Shown: positions 33,173-41,806 of the stretch, one piece after another
How positions within the stretch are numbered: position 1 is the first letter of the stretch
Layout of the letters: each line of letters starts with the position of its first letter
DNA from: Halorussus salinisoli
Lineage (GTDB): Archaea; Halobacteriota; Halobacteria; Halobacteriales; Haladaptataceae
DNA length: 64,000 nucleotides
Direction of reading: 5' to 3'
NCBI GenBank assembly: GCA_005239435.1
Contig: SZNP01000001.1
Coordinates: 1,326,042-1,390,041 of the forward strand
Notes under the pieces: generated by a model
What the model was told of the DNA's origin: nothing
What the model saw: the letters and a program-made list of their open reading frames with translations, nothing else
The model's database searches: none
Made by a program: the position numbers and the translations under genes

Positions 33173-34314
33173 TGTGCTTCCTCCTGGGAGAATTCGACCG
33201 TGCGTTGAACCGCGTCTTCGAGGGTCTCCTCGACCGTGACGAGTTCGTCGTTCAGAATCTCGCGGCCCTCCTCGGCGTTGGTACCCGCGAGGCGGACGAC
33301 CACGGGCTTGGGAATCTCGTCGAACTGTCCGAGGGCGTCGTTGATGCCCTTCGCCACCTCGTCGCCGCGCGTGATGCCGCCGAAGATGTTGAAGACGACA
33401 GCGTCGACGTTCTCGTCGGAGAACACCATGTCCAGGGCGTTGGTCACGCGCTCGGCCTTCGCGCCGCCACCGATGTCGAGGAAGTTGGCGGGGTCGCCGC
33501 CGTAGTAGTCCACGAGGTCCAGCGTCGTCATCACGAGACCTGCACCGTTGCCGATGATGCCGACGTTGCCGTCGAGGCGGACGTAGTCGAAGCCGTACTC
33601 TCCGGCCTTGCGTTCGAGGTCGTCCTCGTAGGCTTCCTCTTCCATCTCGGCGAGTTCCTGCTGGCGGAAGAGCGCGTCGTCGTCGATGTTCATCACGGCG
33701 TCGGCCGCGACGATTTCGTCGTCCTCGGTGACCATCAGGGGGTTGATTTCGACCTCGCTGGCGTCGCGGTCGTCCCAGAGCTGATAGAGCGTCGTCAGGA
33801 CCGAGGCGACGTCGTTGGCGAGTTCGCGGGGAACGCCCGCCTCGTAGACGGCCTTCCGGGCCTGATACGGGTGCATCCCGAACGCCGGGTCGACGTGCTC
33901 ACGAGCGATGGCGTCGGGGTCCTCCTCGGCGACCGACTCGATGTCGACGCCGCCCTTGGTCGAGACCATCGCCACGGGCTTGCCCTCACCGCGGTCCATC
34001 GTCACGCCCACGTAGAGTTCGTTCTTGAAGTTCACGGCCTCCTCGACCAGCACGCGCCCGACGTGGTAGCCCTTGAGGTCCATGCCGATGATGGACTCGG
34101 CCGCTTCCTTGGCCTCCTCGCGGTTCTCGGCGAGTTTGATGCCGCCGGCCTTCCCGCGACCCCCGACGTGTACCTGTGCCTTGACGGCGACCGGGTAGCC
34201 GATGTCCTCTGCGGCCTCGACTACCTCGTCTACCGACGACGCCAGTTCCGCGTCCGGCGTCGGAATCCCTGCGTCGGCGAAGACGCTCTTCGCCTGATAC
34301 TCGTGTAATCTCAT
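33169..34314 (-). CDS. sucC: Succinate-CoA ligase, ADP-forming, beta subunit
   Basis: ATG 34314 gives the standard 381 residues starting [18 protein letters not shown]. It has an ATP-grasp fold with [21 protein letters not shown] (metal ligands), and the C-terminal ligase domain [15 protein letters not shown] and [14 protein letters not shown]. It partners SucD, encoded directly downstream with a 4-nt overlap. The ORF could extend upstream to 34380 but the family start is clear. Confidence 0.97.
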   Translation of the reverse strand: MRLHEYQAKSVFADAGIPTPDAELASSVDEVVEAAEDIGYPVAVKAQVHVGGRGKAGGIKLAENREEAKEAAESIIGMDLKGYHVGRVLVEEAVNFKNELYVGVTMDRGEGKPVAMVSTKGGVDIESVAEEDPDAIAREHVDPAFGMHPYQARKAVYEAGVPRELANDVASVLTTLYQLWDDRDASEVEINPLMVTEDDEIVAADAVMNIDDDALFRQQELAEMEEEAYEDDLERKAGEYGFDYVRLDGNVGIIGNGAGLVMTTLDLVDYYGGDPANFLDIGGGAKAERVTNALDMVFSDENVDAVVFNIFGGITRGDEVAKGINDALGQFDEIPKPVVVRLAGTNAEEGREILNDELVTVEETLEDAVQRTVEFSQEEAQ

Positions 34315-34489
34315 TAGTGGCTCACACGCAACTTTCCCAGACTGAGAGTTAGTAGTTCCGGAATCGTCGGGAACTACCACGCCGTCGTCGCGTGATAGAC
34401 CCGGCGTTCTGCCGACTCAGTTTTCGAGCGTTCGTCGTCCGAATGGCAGTGGGAGAGCGCCGACGTACCCGCGCTTCGACCCCACGAGG

Positions 34490-34548
34490 GTTCTGCTGAA
34501 ACGACTACGCCGGGGCTTCCGTGCCGAACTACGCGGTTTCGGCAGAAC
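34490..34548. repeat. Inverted repeat upstream of sucCD
   Basis: GTTCTGCTGAAAC (34490-34502) and GTTTCGGCAGAAC (34536-34548) pair over 13 positions with one mismatch, separated by 33 bases. The pair lies in the 34315-34614 gap, which has no gene. It could be the terminator of the zinc-ribbon gene or the ends of a decayed small element. Confidence 0.5.
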
Positions 34549-34614
34549 TCCTGAGAACTCGAACCCACCGCCTCAGAGCGTGCAAAGACACCAGAAAGAA
34601 CCGTGAGTGACGAC

Positions 34615-34815
34615 TCACTTCGTCGCGTAGAATCGCACCAACCCGCACTCCGGACACCTCCGCGGAACCACGTCCAGCGTCTTCGTCACCCCGACTGCGG
34701 CCAACACGTCGTCGCTCTCGTCCTCGGTCCGGACCCGGAACTCTCCCTGTCCGGTGTAGAGGTCGGCCTCCTCCAGTGCAACGTCGCAGTCCGGACAGCG
34801 CGGGTCTCCGCCCAT
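34615..34815 (-). CDS. Small zinc-ribbon protein
   Basis: This 66-residue protein has two knuckles, CPDC (residues 7-10) and CPECG (54-58), bracketing a beta-rich segment (LYTGQGEFRVRTEDES). It is a stand-alone zinc ribbon of the haloarchaeal CPxCG type, possibly a nucleic-acid or protein-contact module. A decayed copy follows upstream at 34937-35119. Confidence 0.75.
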   Translation of the reverse strand: MGGDPRCPDCDVALEEADLYTGQGEFRVRTEDESDDVLAAVGVTKTLDVVPRRCPECGLVRFYATK

Positions 34816-34936
34816 ATCGACGGTTTTGTACGGTCTCAGGAAAAACGTGTCGAATTATATTCAACGAGACGACATTAAAGGACGGGAGGCGCGACCGATG
34901 GAATTGCCGACGAACAGGGCCAGAGCGTCGATTTCG

Positions 34937-35119
34937 CTACTCCGCGTAGAACCGAAATAGTCCGCACTCCGAGCAGACGTGAGCGCAGGCGTAATTGCTG
35001 TTTCCGAGTTTGCTCGGGAAACGGCCACCGTCGGGTTCGTTGAGCCGAATCTCGTTCCTGCGGTGGGTCGCGTCGTACTGGACGCCTTCGAGGGCAACGT
35101 CGCAGTCGGGGCACGTCCG
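34937..35119 (-). pseudogene. Decayed tandem copy of the zinc-ribbon gene
   Basis: The minus frame reads CPDCDVALEGVQYD, then CSECGLFRFYAE, then stop (34937-34939), matching CPDCDVALEEADLY and CPECGLVRFYATK of the 34615 gene. No ATG, GTG or TTG occurs in frame before an upstream stop near 35246, so the start is missing. The insert between the knuckles is longer than in the intact copy and has extra cysteines (NYACAHVC). Confidence 0.55.
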
Positions 35120-35320
35120 GGTCGGACTCGTGGAGACGTGATTTCGGGAGATACGCCTCGCTGAAACTCTCTGATAGGATCGAACCGGTTGTGAGCGATG
35201 TTGATGTAGAGCGTGTAGTTACGTTTCAGGTGATAGTCACGCCCCCATATACGGGATTTCGTTCTTGGCTCGTCTGTACGGTCACCAGTCCTTTACCGAC
35301 GGAGCGAGACAGACCGGACA

Positions 35321-35977
35321 ATGGCCACCGAAGCGACGTTTACGGTTCCGTCCGACCAGTTCCCCTTGGGAACCGTGTTCGAACGATTGCCGGAAGTGAC
35401 AGTCGAGCTGGAGCGAATTATCCCGGCCCAAGACGTCGTGATTCCCTATTTTTGGGTCCGGGGGGTCGAAGTTGACGACATCGAGGGTGCGTTTCTCGAC
35501 CATCCGGGCGTGGAGAATATCCGACTCGTCGATTCCGTTGCAGACGAGTATCTACTGCGTGTCGAGTGGACGCTGAGGTACGACGGTGTTCTGAGCACGC
35601 TGATGGAGACGAAGATTCCACTGGTCAAAGCTGTCGGCACGAACGAGCAGTGGACGTTCGATATTCGGGGCGACGACCGACGTGACATCGCGGCGTTTCG
35701 AGAACGCTGTCGGGAGTTAGACATCCCCATTACGCTCACCAAACTGCACGCGCTCACGCCCATCGAGTCGGAGACCGAGATCGCACTCACCGACACGCAA
35801 CAGGAGGCGCTGGTGCTCGCGTACGAACGGGGCTATTTCAACACGCCACGCGACGTGACGATGGCAGACCTCGGCGACAAACTCGGCATTTCACAGCAGG
35901 CGGTCGCGTCCCGACTCCGGCGCGGGATTAGTTCGATTCTCGGAAGTACGCTGACGGAACTACGCCCACCAGAGTGA
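35321..35977 (+). CDS. Bacterio-opsin activator (Bat-like) HTH-10 family regulator
   Basis: This 218-residue protein has an N-terminal beta-rich domain (about residues 1-150, starting MATEATFTVPSDQFPLGTVF) and a C-terminal HTH-10 domain (about 155-215): LTDTQQEALVLAYERGYFNTPR and LGISQQAVASRLRRG. It lacks the PAS and GAF domains of full-size Bat. It is probably a transcription factor; its target and signal are unknown. The flanking DNA is less GC-rich than the core genome. Confidence 0.9.
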   Translation: MATEATFTVPSDQFPLGTVFERLPEVTVELERIIPAQDVVIPYFWVRGVEVDDIEGAFLDHPGVENIRLVDSVADEYLLRVEWTLRYDGVLSTLMETKIPLVKAVGTNEQWTFDIRGDDRRDIAAFRERCRELDIPITLTKLHALTPIESETEIALTDTQQEALVLAYERGYFNTPRDVTMADLGDKLGISQQAVASRLRRGISSILGSTLTELRPPE

Positions 35978-36046
35978 ACTCAACTTAAAAGTGGTTTGTG
36001 TACCCAAAAGCAGAGGTGAACTGCGTAGGCTGCTTATAGAAACGTA

Positions 36047-36382
36047 ATGGTTGGGACACCCACCGAGTTCGACACGGTTCTAGACGTATGTGAACACAAA
36101 CATCGTCGCATCGTCCTTGCGGCACTTGTAGATCAGCAACAGTCGGTCCCGATAAACGACCTCACGAAAGCAATCGTCAAACGTACTGCTGGTCAGACCG
36201 TAACAGAGATACAGACCGCCCTGCATCACGCCCATCTCCCGAAGTTAGAGGCGGCCGGGCTCGTCGAATACGATTCCGAGCGACAACTGGCGGAGTCAAC
36301 AGCCCAGCTCAATCGGGGAGTGCCCCACCTTTCGGCGATCCTCAGTATCGATCCCGAGCTTGCAACACCACTTAACGTATAA
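36047..36382 (+). CDS. Winged-helix regulator, DUF7344-like
   Basis: This 111-residue helical protein starts FDTVLDVCEHKHRRIVLAALVDQQQS (helix 1-2 of an ArsR-like fold) and continues TEIQTALHHAHLPKLEAAGLVEYDSERQL, the recognition helix and wing. This is the haloarchaeal DUF7344 pattern. It is a probable DNA-binding regulator, followed by a tiny gene 45 nt downstream. Confidence 0.82.
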   Translation: MVGTPTEFDTVLDVCEHKHRRIVLAALVDQQQSVPINDLTKAIVKRTAGQTVTEIQTALHHAHLPKLEAAGLVEYDSERQLAESTAQLNRGVPHLSAILSIDPELATPLNV

Positions 36383-36427
36383 CCGCGTTTAGGATACCTA
36401 GTTACATCGCACCAGACCTATTGCACG

Positions 36428-36586
36428 ATGACAACCAGCGACCCCCCACGCGACGACGGCGTGCACTTGACCGAACAGGAAAGAGCGGTCGAAGCACTCA
36501 CCAAGGCACTCGAGACCGAAGAGTTGGACGAAAAAGACTACCAGATTCGGGAAGCACTTCAACTACTTGCACTGAAAAACGACTAG
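36428..36586 (+). CDS. 52-residue hypothetical helical protein
   Basis: ATG 36428 to TAG 36586 encodes 52 residues: an acidic N-terminal arm, then VHLTEQERAVEALTKALETE and DEKDYQIREALQLLALKND, two amphipathic helices. It is co-directional with, and 45 nt behind, the DUF7344-like regulator, so the two may be co-expressed. The clean charge pattern supports coding. The function is unknown. Confidence 0.6.
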   Translation: MTTSDPPRDDGVHLTEQERAVEALTKALETEELDEKDYQIREALQLLALKND

Positions 36587-37204
36587 AGCGGTTTGGATGA
36601 TAGATTCGCCCCACGCTTTGCTCACCTTCCCTACTGTCAGAGCCGAAGGACTTCGACAGAGCCGTGGGATACGAAAAACGTGGGGTGGCCGGACGAGAGG
36701 AGTCCAGTCCGTCGATTCCGGTAGTCCGGATCTGCTCACTCTGCACCGCAGAAGTCGGGGGTATAACGGTGTTCTCGAAAGCCTCCGCCCGGTCGCGGTC
36801 ACGCGAGCGGTGCACGGCGTGATGCGCCGCGATGCGAGCGGTGCAACCGCGAGCGAAGCGAGTGTGACCTCGGAAGACGCGGGTCGTCTTCCGGCGGTCG
36901 CTCAGCGACATATCCTCGTTCGCACGACCTCGCCGATAGAGGCCGCTGAGACGACTAAATTGAACGCGACCGGGCGGCCCCTTTCTCGACCCGTCGGTGG
37001 TTCACCTGTCGAGCGTTCGCTGGTGGTTCGTCGCGTCGGGCGCTCGCATCTGGTTGGTCGGGCCGGGTGTTTCCGGCGGCTGTTCGGCCGGGCGCTCGCC
37101 GACGTCGAACTCACGTTCTACGACCGAAGGGGTGACTGAATATTGCTAAAAGAAATTAAATGCGGTGTTAGATATAGAAAAACCCTCCCTTCTACCGACT
37201 ACGG
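36587..37204. other. Noncoding region with hairpins
   Basis: No supported gene is seen. Bases 36780-36900 are full of short inverted repeats: the 12-mer GAGCGAAGCGAG (36851-36862), also at 40481 and 58171, and an 8-bp stem CGGAAGAC (36871-36878)/GTCTTCCG (36886-36893). A minus-strand frame near 36990-37130 looks codon-biased but has no start codon. Confidence 0.45.
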
Positions 37205-38398
37205 TTAGTTCGTAGATACGATGTCGATGACGTCCCGGCTATCGAGTTGCGAGTCCGCGCCGACCTGTCGGTTGCTCCGGCAGTCGATGCCGTGGAGGAA
37301 CCCCTCGCCGAGGTCCGAGTGGATGTGGTGGGCGAAGTCCTCGGCGGTCGCGCCCTCGGGCAGGAGGAAGCAGTCGGGCAGGACCTCGCCGTTCTCGTTG
37401 CCGAGACCGTTCGCACCACCGGGGAAGACGGGCACGAGACCCAACTCGTCGAAGAGCGCGGTTTCGAGCGCGCGCTGGACGCCCGTCCCGTCGAACTCGG
37501 CGACGAACTCCTCGATGGCTTCCAGACCCTCGCGCTGGTCGCCGGTCACGTCGGCCACGATTTCGAAGTCCGAATCGCCGGGCCGGTACTCGACCGCGCC
37601 CTGCTCGTCGGCCTGCTTGAGGGCCTTCTCGGCGTGAGCGCTCGCTGGCACGACCGTCAGATGCTCGTACTCGGGGTCGCTTGTGATTTCCTCGAAGTTT
37701 TCCTGCGCCTCCGGGGTGTCCATCTTGTTCGCGGCGACGACCATCGGCTTGGTAGTCTTGCGAATCTCGCGGGCCAGTTGCTCGCGGTCGTCGCCGTCCC
37801 ACTCGTCGGGGTCCAGGTCGAGACCCAGCGAGAGAATCTCGCGCTTGATCTCGTCCTTGTTCGTCCGGAACGCGCTCATCTGCTCGGCCAACTCGACCTC
37901 GATGTCGTCGTCGTTGCCGTCGTACCCGCTCTCGTAGCGCCGGATGCCCTTCTCCAGCACTTCGAGATACCACATGTCGAGTTCGTTCTCCAGGAAGTCG
38001 ATGTCCTCGCGGGGGTCGTGGCCTTCGGTGGGTTCCCCCTCGATGTCGGTCGTCCCCGAGAAGTCCACGACGTGGACCAGCACGTCGGCCTCGTTGAGGT
38101 CGGTCAGGAACTGGTTACCCAGTCCCGCGCCCTCGTGCGCGCCGGGAATCAGTCCCGCCACGTCCACGAGTTTCGTCGGCACGAATCGGGTGCCTTCCTC
38201 GCAGAAGCCGACCGACGGCGTACACTCCTCGTCGAACTCCGGCGCGGCGCACTCGACCCGGACGTAGGCCTCGCCCACGGCGGGGTCGATGGTCGTGAAG
38301 GGGTAGGCCCCCTCCGGCACGTCGTTCATCGTCGCGGCGTTGAAGAACGTGGACTTGCCCACCGAGGGCTTGCCCACGAGACCGATTTTGTAGCTCAT
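37205..38398 (-). CDS. YchF/Obg-related GTPase (redox-regulated ATPase family)
   Basis: This 397-residue protein has G1 GKPSVGKS (about residues 9-16), G3-type DVAGLIPGAHEG, and ANKMD in the NKxD position. The archaeal version has a TGS domain at the C-terminus (ending SQLDSRDVIDIV). An insertion of about 60 residues rich in acidic residues separates G3 and G4. These proteins bind ribosomes or RNA, and many prefer ATP. The length and start fit archaeal members. Confidence 0.92.
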   Translation of the reverse strand: MSYKIGLVGKPSVGKSTFFNAATMNDVPEGAYPFTTIDPAVGEAYVRVECAAPEFDEECTPSVGFCEEGTRFVPTKLVDVAGLIPGAHEGAGLGNQFLTDLNEADVLVHVVDFSGTTDIEGEPTEGHDPREDIDFLENELDMWYLEVLEKGIRRYESGYDGNDDDIEVELAEQMSAFRTNKDEIKREILSLGLDLDPDEWDGDDREQLAREIRKTTKPMVVAANKMDTPEAQENFEEITSDPEYEHLTVVPASAHAEKALKQADEQGAVEYRPGDSDFEIVADVTGDQREGLEAIEEFVAEFDGTGVQRALETALFDELGLVPVFPGGANGLGNENGEVLPDCFLLPEGATAEDFAHHIHSDLGEGFLHGIDCRSNRQVGADSQLDSRDVIDIVSTN

Positions 38399-38533
38399 TG
38401 ACTCGGTTTGGCGGGTCGGCGGTAATAAGGCCTGCTAATGCCGGAATCGACCGGGAGAGGCTCTCGCGGTACTCGGTAGCACACTCCGCCAGATGCCGCG
38501 GAAATCGTAGACGTAGTGTCGTTGTCGAATGCC

Positions 38534-38698
38534 CTACTCGCCCGCCACCGGACGTCGGTCCTGCCCGCTCAGATTCTTCGTCACGATACCCTCCTTCGTC
38601 TCCGTGAGGCGCTCTCGCGTCACGGAGTCGCCGCGCGCGTTCGCCACGAGTCGGCCGACTTCGTCGTCCGGTTCGTCGTCGGCTCCGAGTAGTCCCAC
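38534..38698 (-). CDS. 54-residue hypothetical protein
   Basis: GTG 38698 to TAG 38536-38534 encodes 54 residues: MGLLGADDEPDDEVGRLV, then NARGDSVTRERLTETKEGIV and KNLSGQDRR. The acidic start, codon third positions in G/C and the absence of a better frame support coding. It is divergent from the quinone reductase gene. The family is not recognised. Confidence 0.5.
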   Translation of the reverse strand: MGLLGADDEPDDEVGRLVANARGDSVTRERLTETKEGIVTKNLSGQDRRPVAGE

Positions 38699-38748
38699 AC
38701 TCCGGACCAGTCAGGGAACTGCTTTGAAACTATCTCCGTCGCACGCAG

Positions 38749-38756
38749 ATTTATCC
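38749..38756 (+). promoter_or_regulatory. TATA box of the quinone reductase gene
   Basis: ATTTATCC lies about 29 bases before ATG 38780, the normal spacing for a leaderless transcript. Confidence 0.5.
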
Positions 38757-38779
38757 CCGGACCCTCCGTACTCGGACCC

Positions 38780-39739
38780 ATGCGCGCAGTTCGATACCAC
38801 GAACACGGTGGGCCGGGCGTACTGACGGTCGAAGACGCGGAGCGTCCCGACCCCGGGCCGGGAGAGCTACGAGTCGAAGTCCGGGCCGCGGGCGTCAACC
38901 CGGTGGACACTTACTTCCGCGAAGGGAGCTACGAACCGCCGGAACTCCCGATGATTCCGGGGTCGGACTTCGCGGGCGTCGTGGACGCCGCGGGCGAGGG
39001 CGTGGAGGGATTCGCCGAGGGCGACCGGGTGTTCGGTACGGGACTGGGCAACGACCGTCAGGGGACCTACGCCGAGTACGCGGTCGCGCCGACCGACCGC
39101 GTGGCCCGATTGCCCGACGATGTGGGGTTCGCCGAAGGGGCGGCGGCCGCACTCGTGGGCGTGACCGCGTGGCGTGCCCTGGTGGACCACGCGGGCCTCG
39201 AACCCGCCGAGACGTGTCTCGTCCACGGCGGATCGGGCGGCGTCGGTCACGTCGCGGTCCAAATCGCCGACTCCGTGGGCGCGCGGGTCGTCACCACCGC
39301 GTCCGAGGAGTACCACGACCGACTCGAAGAGATGGGCGCGGACGTCATCGTAGACTACGGTCGGGAAGACCTCGCCGACGCCGTGGTCGAAGCGGCGGGG
39401 CGGTCGGACGTGATTCTGGACCACCGACTCGACCAGTACCTCGACTTCGACGCCGAGGTGGGCACGCAGGGCGTCCGCGTCGTCGGCATCGGCAACACCG
39501 AACCCGATGCGGGATTCGACAACGTCGCGGCGGCCCGCGCCAAGGAGATGCAGTTGCAGTTGATGAGCATGTACAACACCCCGGACATGGCGGCGATTCT
39601 GCGGAAGTTGGCGTGGATGCTGGCGGAGGGCGACCTCCGACCGCGTGTCTCGAAGCGATACGACCTCGACCACGCCGCAGAGGCCCAGAAAGCGGTCCTG
39701 CACGACAGTTTCCTCGGAAAGTTGGTCGTGGAACCGTAG
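38780..39739 (+). CDS. NADPH:quinone reductase-like medium-chain dehydrogenase
   Basis: This 319-residue MDR-superfamily protein has a GroES-like N-terminal half (AAGVNPVDTYFREG, PGSDFAGVV), the nucleotide motif VHGGSGGVGHVAVQIA (about residues 148-163), and no structural zinc cysteines. It belongs to the quinone oxidoreductase (QOR) type, which reduces quinones or enones with NADPH. The length is normal. It has its own promoter. Confidence 0.9.
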   Translation: MRAVRYHEHGGPGVLTVEDAERPDPGPGELRVEVRAAGVNPVDTYFREGSYEPPELPMIPGSDFAGVVDAAGEGVEGFAEGDRVFGTGLGNDRQGTYAEYAVAPTDRVARLPDDVGFAEGAAAALVGVTAWRALVDHAGLEPAETCLVHGGSGGVGHVAVQIADSVGARVVTTASEEYHDRLEEMGADVIVDYGREDLADAVVEAAGRSDVILDHRLDQYLDFDAEVGTQGVRVVGIGNTEPDAGFDNVAAARAKEMQLQLMSMYNTPDMAAILRKLAWMLAEGDLRPRVSKRYDLDHAAEAQKAVLHDSFLGKLVVEP

Positions 39740-39846
39740 TTCGGTCTCGTGCGGGCCGGCGAGCAGTGTGCGGCGCGAAACGCCCGAGTTCCGGAGCGAG
39801 CAAAAACCAGAACCTACTACCCTCTCGAAGTCTTTCCGTACCTGTC

Positions 39847-40275
39847 GTGGGCGACTCTGGATATCGGAACGTGACGAAACATCCGACGTTCATCCGTCTC
39901 TATCGGTTCGTCATCGTCGGGGCGAGCGCCGCGCTCGTGCAGACGGCGGTCCTGTGGCTACTCGTGGAGTACGCGGGTCTCAACTACCTGGTCGCTGCCA
40001 CGCTCGCCATCGAACTGACCATCGTCCTCCAGTTCGTGGTGAACAACGCGTGGACGTTCCAGCACGCGGGCCACACCGCCAGATACGACTACCTGGTGGG
40101 TCTGCTCCGGACCAACGTCGTCCGCGGGACCGCGATTCCGATACAACTCGCGCTGCTCTGGGCGTTCGTCAACTGGGTCGGTCTCGTCTACTTGCTCGCC
40201 AACGGGTTCGCCATCTTCCTCAGCGGCCTGTATCGGTACTACCTCGATTCGCGGTGGACGTGGAAAATCGCGTGA
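39847..40275 (+). CDS. GtrA-family membrane protein
   Basis: GTG 39847 gives 142 residues (GTG 39871 is an alternative, 134). Four hydrophobic helices carry the GtrA pattern: RFVIVGASAALVQTAVLW at the N-terminus, FVVNNAWTFQ after helix 2, and YYLDSRWTWK at the end. GtrA proteins are thought to help flip lipid-linked sugars; no glycosyltransferase gene is nearby. Confidence 0.87.
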   Translation: MGDSGYRNVTKHPTFIRLYRFVIVGASAALVQTAVLWLLVEYAGLNYLVAATLAIELTIVLQFVVNNAWTFQHAGHTARYDYLVGLLRTNVVRGTAIPIQLALLWAFVNWVGLVYLLANGFAIFLSGLYRYYLDSRWTWKIA

Positions 40276-40539
40276 GGAACCGCATTAGGCGTGTCTAAGG
40301 TGCAAATGCACGTACCTAAGAAACATTTAGACACGTTCACCGTACATTTTCATTTCTCTAACCCACAAGAGAGCTTCGACACCGAACCTGCATAGCAGTC
40401 CGACCGCGAGCGAGGGGGCGAAGCGACCGAGCGAGCGGCTTTTTTGGTCCAGATTTTTTGAGGAGCGGTGGCCGCAGGGCGAGCGAAGCGAGCGCCCGAG
40501 GCCACCCGACGACGAAAAAGGTGGTCGTCGAAAGGCGGT
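40276..40539. repeat. Hairpin-rich terminator region
   Basis: Two T-runs (TTTTTT near 40440-40446 and 40454-40459) follow gtrA. A nested hairpin has outer arms GGTGGCC (40467-40473)/GGCCACC (40500-40506) and inner arms GGGCG/CGCCC around the 12-mer GAGCGAAGCGAG (40481-40492). A second stem is CGACGAC (40507-40513)/GTCGTCG (40524-40530). It lies between convergent genes and probably ends both transcripts. Confidence 0.55.
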
Positions 40540-41691
40540 CTAGAAGCCCTTTCCGAGCAGTTCGCGGGCGATGATGTTCTTCTGAATCTCCGTGGTGCCC
40601 TCGTAGATCTGGGTAATCTTGGCGTCGCGGTAGAATCGCTCGACCGGGAAGTCGTTGACGTAGCCCGCACCGCCGTGAATCTGGACGGCTTCGTCTGCCA
40701 CGTCAACGGCCACCTGCGAGGCGAACTCCTTGGCCATGCTGGCGAGTTTCGTGATGTCCTCGCCCTGGTCGACGTTCCACGCGGCCTTGTAGGTCAGGTT
40801 ACGCGCGGCCTCGGTCTGGGTGTGCATCTCCGCGAGTTTGTGCTGGATGGCCTGGAACTCCGAGATGGGTCGGTCGAACTGCTCGCGCTCCTGGGCGTAG
40901 TCGAGCGCGGCCTCGGACGCACCCTTGGCGATGCCGACGCCCTGCGCGGCGACCGCGGTCCGGGTCTCGTCGAAGAACTGCATCTGCTGGAGGAAGCCCA
41001 TCCCGCGGGTGCCGATGAGGTTGTCCTCGGGCACGCGCACGTCGTCCAGGATGAGTTCGGCGGTGTCGGAGGCGCGGATGCCCAGTTTACCCGTAATCTT
41101 CTCGGACTCGAAGCCGTCGCGGTCGGACTCGACCACGATTTGGGAGAAGCCGTTGTACCGGCCGTCGGCGTCGGGGTCGGTCTGACAGAGGACGACGTAG
41201 TAGTCGCCGACCGACCCGTTCGTGATCCACATCTTGTTACCATTAATTACCCACTCGTCGCCGTCCTTCTCGGCGCTGGTCGAGACCGACGAGACGTCCG
41301 ATCCGGTGTCGGGTTCGGAGATGGCCGCGCCCATGATGGCCTCGCCCTCCGCGACGGGGGTGAGGAAGCGCTCCTTCTGGTCGTCGGTCCCGAACTCCAT
41401 GATGGCGTCCGCGCCGAACGCGGCCGACGTGATGCAGAGACCGATACCGGGGTCCACGGCGAACAGTTCCTCGGTGATGATGGCCGATTCGAGGTTGCTG
41501 TAGCCCGCACCACCGTAGTCCAGGGGGATGTGGGCACCCAGCAGTCCCATCTCGGCGGCCTTGTCCATGATTTCGTGGGGGTACTTCTCCTCCACGTCGT
41601 ACTCTTTGGCTACCGGTTCGATCTCGTTCTCGGCGAACCGACGCACTTCCTCGCGGATCTGCTTCTGTTCGTCGGAGAGTCCGAAGTCCAT
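40540..41691 (-). CDS. Acyl-CoA dehydrogenase
   Basis: ATG 41691 gives 383 residues starting [19 protein letters not shown]. It has FAD motifs [11 protein letters not shown] and [15 protein letters not shown], and the C-terminal [22 protein letters not shown] with the catalytic-base region YEGTTEIQ. It oxidises acyl-CoA to enoyl-CoA in fatty acid or branched-chain degradation. It is divergent from the HADH/ECH fusion gene across a 115-bp gap with a TATA-like ATTTAGG about 32 bases upstream of the start on this strand. Confidence 0.94.
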   Translation of the reverse strand: MDFGLSDEQKQIREEVRRFAENEIEPVAKEYDVEEKYPHEIMDKAAEMGLLGAHIPLDYGGAGYSNLESAIITEELFAVDPGIGLCITSAAFGADAIMEFGTDDQKERFLTPVAEGEAIMGAAISEPDTGSDVSSVSTSAEKDGDEWVINGNKMWITNGSVGDYYVVLCQTDPDADGRYNGFSQIVVESDRDGFESEKITGKLGIRASDTAELILDDVRVPEDNLIGTRGMGFLQQMQFFDETRTAVAAQGVGIAKGASEAALDYAQEREQFDRPISEFQAIQHKLAEMHTQTEAARNLTYKAAWNVDQGEDITKLASMAKEFASQVAVDVADEAVQIHGGAGYVNDFPVERFYRDAKITQIYEGTTEIQKNIIARELLGKGF

Positions 41692-41806
41692 GTGTCTGGG
41701 TTGCATAGCCTGCCCTAAATCTCTTCGTAACCGTGAGTAAACTGGAAGAGAGTTTCTAACCTCCGATAGGGAAACGTTCAAACGCCCGGCAACCGACCCC
41801 ACGAAC

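Noticed and set aside
36597..37139. 180-residue plus-strand frame in the gap before ychF-like gene
   Set aside because: No motifs, Arg/Ser-rich composition, hairpins inside, and poor codon pattern.
36990..37140. Minus-strand codon-biased frame containing VEREFDVGERPAEQPPE
   Set aside because: Looks coding-like but has no ATG, GTG or TTG between the upstream stop and the segment, and no recognisable family.
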